Source: CAZNXJ01 sp964577115 (GTDB lineage Bacteria > Planctomycetota > Planctomycetia > Pirellulales > Pirellulaceae). From it: a stretch of 64,000 nucleotides of DNA. Positions 62,801 through 64,000 of this stretch are shown here, in pieces; within the stretch, counting starts at the first letter, position 1; each line of letters opens with the position of its first letter. The notes under the pieces are model-generated. The model worked only from the letters and a program-made list of their open reading frames with translations, was not told where the DNA came from and ran no database searches. The position numbers were made by a program, and so were the translations under genes. The stretch spans positions 186,001 to 250,000 of the forward strand of contig CAZNXJ010000001.1 in assembly GCA_964577115.1 (NCBI GenBank). Direction: 5' to 3'.

Positions 62801-63132
62801 TGGCGCAGGTACGCGAGCGACTGCTCTGGATTGCGGTCATAGGTTAGCAGTGCCTGTCGATTCAGGATAACGCGCACACGCTCTGTGTACTGGTGCTGCT
62901 GGACCCACTGTTTCACCAGCTCGTCAACCCGTTCGAACTGCTGCTGATTCTGATAGTGCAGGCAGTGGTAGTAGTAATAGTCCTCGGTGCCCGGAATGAG
63001 CTGCTGGAGAGCTCGCTCGCGGTCCTTGGCAAGCGCGAACGTTTCGACATAACCGATTTCTTCGCCGAGCACTGCGGGGGTTGTACCGAGCAGCACCAGC
63101 AGGGCGAGGAGGAGGTTGCGCTGTCGATCCAT
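56863..63132 (-). CDS. Giant exported protein with macroglobulin-like domains (2089 aa)
   Basis: A 2089-residue protein; GGAG lies 7 bases before the ATG. Residues 1-23 are a signal peptide (MDRQRNLLLALLVLLGTTPA...). About 30-400 is alpha-helical and repeat-like. About 420-950 looks like successive beta-sandwich domains: FAPGEPVQLELFIKNVDNLI, RRGVYVIDFIGNGKSSRALV and VTVLDENNEHLTDASVEIDG resemble the MG1/MG2 and carboxypeptidase-regulatory style domains of bacterial alpha-2-macroglobulins. An Ala/Pro linker follows (PAAPPAPTEEAAPESE). The second half includes helical regions and a C-terminal beta domain. I see no thioester CGEQ motif, so protease-trapping chemistry is not supported. Family and function are uncertain; it is not truncated. 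Confidence 0.75.
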   Translation of the reverse strand: MDRQRNLLLALLVLLGTTPAVLGEEIGYVETFALAKDRERALQQLIPGTEDYYYYHCLHYQNQQQFERVDELVKQWVQQHQYTERVRVILNRQALLTYDRNPEQSLAYLRQQLNLRFDHQREAANETPQLPTALDPQTIARDALLEQAFQQFQNLDGVEDSALEWLVEQDLSADRRRDLLRRLARPDHETLVELVVADLQAGATFGDYSLHAQLLLEQLDALHKRLPELLSNGNFVNAYLTKLKPGPDEQWATNPQQREAYLERLGAFAGQLPAAFNSLKAHILYHRLVHNRARGVYDRERFLEYLQLPRNAPYVRPEYFQQRTRTEPAVDLSAAFQPIIPLPPIDNDEPLIRSYLEHYFVEATDYRAFAPYLKQEYLRAVFAETKLVHGLGDAQQWYSWLTPAAVQALKDRVDLDFVATNDVTFAPGEPVQLELFIKNVDNLIVKVFEIQTGNYYREQRKEINTDIHLDGLTPNWEQTFHYDEPAVRRVKRRFEFPELARRGVYVIDFIGNGKSSRALVRKGKLRYVAETTAAGHLVTVLDENNEHLTDASVEIDGRRFTSNQEGWIFVPFSPQPGERLMLLEHNGFYTLERLHLGSESYRLEAGIYVDRESVLRGRTAKVAVRPGLYVNEVRIAPDLLKNVRLQVTATDLDGVPSTYTITDLELRSDRETTFEIQIPPRLAQLTFALTAEITPISRSGEPVRLSASDTFLVNGVDTTTHIEDVHLMHVRDGYILELLGRTGEPRPDRPIALQLKHRDFRQPVHVMLKTDASGLIRLGPLDGIATITATTAGDLSRSWNLPVDQQSLDSALHAAAGQTIEIPHPALGEGEPQRDLFSLLELRDGTYVADWFEALSVEPGVLKVEGLPPGDYDLLFKLTNQRIVIRVADGPRWDNYVLGSARLLESRDPNPPRLVSADVDDEQLRIRIAESDEATRVHLLVTRYQPEFDVFAKLSRVSMPSPKWWRYGEPATAYVEGRDIGDEYRYILERKYATRFPGNMLERPSLLLNPWPVRTTEMSQQAARAGELFAPAAPPAPTEEAAPESELVERLQPVGLANLDFLARTSVVRLNLVPDENGEITLPLAELEDRQQIHIVLAHPLAISYREMALEPRDVRKLDLRLANALDVNQHFTQKLQVKQLGEGESFTLQDASSSRTEIYDELSDLFNLFQTLAPGSEIGNFHFLPQWARADTKQKTAWYSEHACHELNFFLLHKDPAFFDEVVRPYLANKREKQFFDLWLLGENLEHYQEPARYELLNTVERILLAQRLDDLPVVANDIAHRLEVIPRDPARETMLLRTALAGFALEQAQMRPQDRVNLPPLEFSQRLSSGRGGVAGTPGMGRVADADRDAAKANEMRLGEDEALGARRMDFFQRGREKRQLTESFFQPLDKTREWAENQYYHVPLEQMTASLIPPSRFWLDYARHDDEQPFFSERFPEAARNLHDALLALAVLDLPNEAGKHTTSYDNDQWTITAATPLMIVYEAVQATELEPSETASILISEKFFRANDRYRMVEGERQDKFVEDELLVQEVYGAQVVVTNPTSSTQQLDVLVQIPAGAIPLAKSRSTSSVLIQLEPFHTQTLEYFFYFPFTGEFQHYPAHVAREEKVVAHAEPRTLRVVEELSQVDRDSWDYISQQGTTEELLNYLQSRNLHAVDLGRIAWRLRDASLFEKIIDVLSRRHVYNHTVWSYSIHHNRPEAIDDFLLHVPEFIARVGAYLDSPLLVIDPVERRSYEHLEYRPLINARAHQLGEHREILNDRFYVQYHRLMEILSCRRALDDQDRMAVVYYLLLQDRVAEALEFFESINPEQLASRIQYDYMAAYLDFFSPDVQRAEEIASRYANYPVDRWRQAFAAILQQIQEIRGGSSEATDPRRRDQRQDDLAARAPQLDLRVERQQVVLSYRNVERVTVNFYEMDIELLFSSNPFVEQQSGQFAYIHPNHSVELELDAAQAQIPIELPEALRNRNVLVEVRGGGLTRSQPYYSHSLIVEISESYGQLRVLETSERRPLAGVYIKTYARMRDGSVKFYKDGYSDLRGRFDYATLSTNELEQVERFAILLLSPDHGATVREVQPPAGAGASEVRPLP

Positions 63133-63451
63133 GGGACCGCTCCGTGATATCGAGGTGTATCGTTGGCTTGTCGTATGCGAGTAGCCGCGGCGAGCCGAAT
63201 GGCGCGAAGCCGCTCGGTATCCCGCGCGTGAATGGCCGGACCGTCGTCCAGTTATAGACGAACACCACCCCGCAAAAGATTTCCCGGTTTACCTAGGAGC
63301 TCGCCGGTGAGGTGCCGCTCGCGAGGTGCCGCCCGTCGCGGCGAGCAGTTACAATCGGCGGTACTCGCATGGAGGCCGACGAACGTTCGATGTGGACGGG
63401 GAGCCGCATGCGACTCCCTCAACGATACTCTTCCCCATAGGGACCGCCGTG
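63133..63451. promoter_or_regulatory. Divergent intergenic region before the DUF1080 gene
   Basis: These 319 bases lie between the divergent giant-protein and DUF1080 genes. I see no gene, no clear -35/-10 pair and only a modest GC-rich inverted stretch near 63307-63340 (CTCGCGAGGTGCC...GTCGCGGCGAG). Confidence 0.3.
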
Positions 63452-64000
63452 ATGCCGTACTTGCGATCACTTGTCACAACGATCATTGCCGTCCTCCCGT
63501 TTATCGCGGCTGTGCCGATTGTTGGGTTGGCGTCGGCGCGGGGCAGCGAACCGGACGCCAAGTCGGACGAGGGTTTTGAAGACATCACGCCAGGCGAGGA
63601 CCTCGCGGGATGGACGCAGCGCGGTGGCAACGCCACCTATACGGTAGAGAACGGTGAAGTTGTGGGCCGCTCGAGTGTTCCCGCGAGCCCCAACGCGTTC
63701 CTCTGCACGGATCGGCGGTTCAAAGACTTCATCCTGGAACTGGAATTCAAGGTCGATCCGAAGTTGAACTCGGGCGTACAGATCCGCAGCAACAGCCTCC
63801 CCGAGTACCGCAATGGAGTCGTCCACGGCTACCAGGTTGAGATCGACCCGTCCGAACGGGCGTGGAGCGGCGGCATCTATGACGAATCGCGCCGCGGGTG
63901 GCTCCATGATCTGAAGGACAACGAACCGGCGCGGAAGGCATTCAAGCAGAACGACTGGAACCACTTCCGCATCGTTGCGAAAGGCGATTCGATCAAGACC
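63452..64000 (+). CDS. DUF1080 (3-keto-disaccharide hydrolase-type) protein, partial
   Basis: The frame opens at the ATG at 63452 (AGGGA 8 bases upstream) and runs off the window after 183 codons. Residues 1-31 form a signal peptide (SLVTTIIAVLPFIAAVPIVG). The DUF1080 lectin-like beta-sandwich begins with DITPGEDLAGWTQRGGNATY and continues LCTDRRFKDFILELEFKVDP, then NSGVQIRSNSLPEYRNGVVH and HGYQVEIDPSERAWSGGIYD, ending at NHFRIVAKGDSIKT. Known family: concanavalin A-like domains very common in planctomycetes, some members hydrolyse 3-keto-sugar disaccharides. The missing C-terminus could add further domains. Confidence 0.92.
   Translation, partial: MPYLRSLVTTIIAVLPFIAAVPIVGLASARGSEPDAKSDEGFEDITPGEDLAGWTQRGGNATYTVENGEVVGRSSVPASPNAFLCTDRRFKDFILELEFKVDPKLNSGVQIRSNSLPEYRNGVVHGYQVEIDPSERAWSGGIYDESRRGWLHDLKDNEPARKAFKQNDWNHFRIVAKGDSIKT

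Noticed and set aside
1..64000. CRISPR arrays, prophage, insertion sequences or integrons
   Set aside because: No regularly spaced repeats, transposase, integrase or phage structural genes were found on either strand.

Overview
The window is 64 kb of GC-rich bacterial chromosome from a planctomycete, most likely of the Pirellulales type. The evidence is the gene families: two DUF1501 proteins with Tat-like leaders, a PSCyt1/DUF1549/DUF1553 cytochrome protein, a PVC-type CxxCH heme protein with HEAT repeats, a DUF1080 protein, and many large exported proteins. I see no rRNA, tRNA, CRISPR array, insertion sequence, integrase or prophage.

Layout. 1-4.5 kb: two divergent planctomycete-type secreted genes (DUF1501, cut by the window edge, and a PVC heme protein). 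4.5-7.9 kb: a leftward group with a COG3014 lipoprotein, an LpoB-like lipoprotein, a small conserved-looking protein and an exported thioredoxin-like protein. 8.3-16.5 kb: leftward housekeeping genes argS, rsfS, a PIN/TRAM membrane protein, dgt and uvrA. 16.8-24.6 kb: rightward ilvB, then the replication cluster dnaA-dnaN-DUF721(DciA-like)-gyrB. The 490-bp dnaA-dnaN gap holds a near-consensus DnaA box and a DnaA-trio-like tract beside an A/T run, so it is the best oriC candidate. 24.6-29.3 kb: bestrophin-like channel, DUF486 protein and a SWIM-SNF2 helicase. 29.6-34.0 kb: a PSCyt1/PSD1 plus DUF1501 gene pair.

34.1-41.8 kb is the most unusual part. All genes run leftward: a kinase of the aminoglycoside phosphotransferase/methylthioribose kinase fold, a divergent enolase with two changed active-site residues, a membrane sensor kinase, a receiver-PAS-kinase protein, an overlapping FixJ-type regulator, and an orphan protein resembling the pre-toxin region of polymorphic toxins. 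An identical 22-bp direct repeat lies at each end of the enolase-to-toxin-like segment. 42.0-46.9 kb: a glycogen/alpha-glucan group (GH57, GalT-like, glgA). 47.1-48.4 kb: an ECF sigma factor with a probable membrane anti-sigma partner. 48.7-55.6 kb: CPBP protease, DUF2617, alpha/beta hydrolase, DUF2752, a secreted TPR protein, a CheY-like regulator and glyA. 56.0-64 kb: a TonB-like protein, a giant 2089-residue exported protein, and a DUF1080 protein running off the window.

Start codons were moved inward from the longest reading frame wherever a ribosome binding site, signal peptide or family length supported it; GTG or TTG starts are inferred for several genes. All functional calls rest on motif reading, with no database search.
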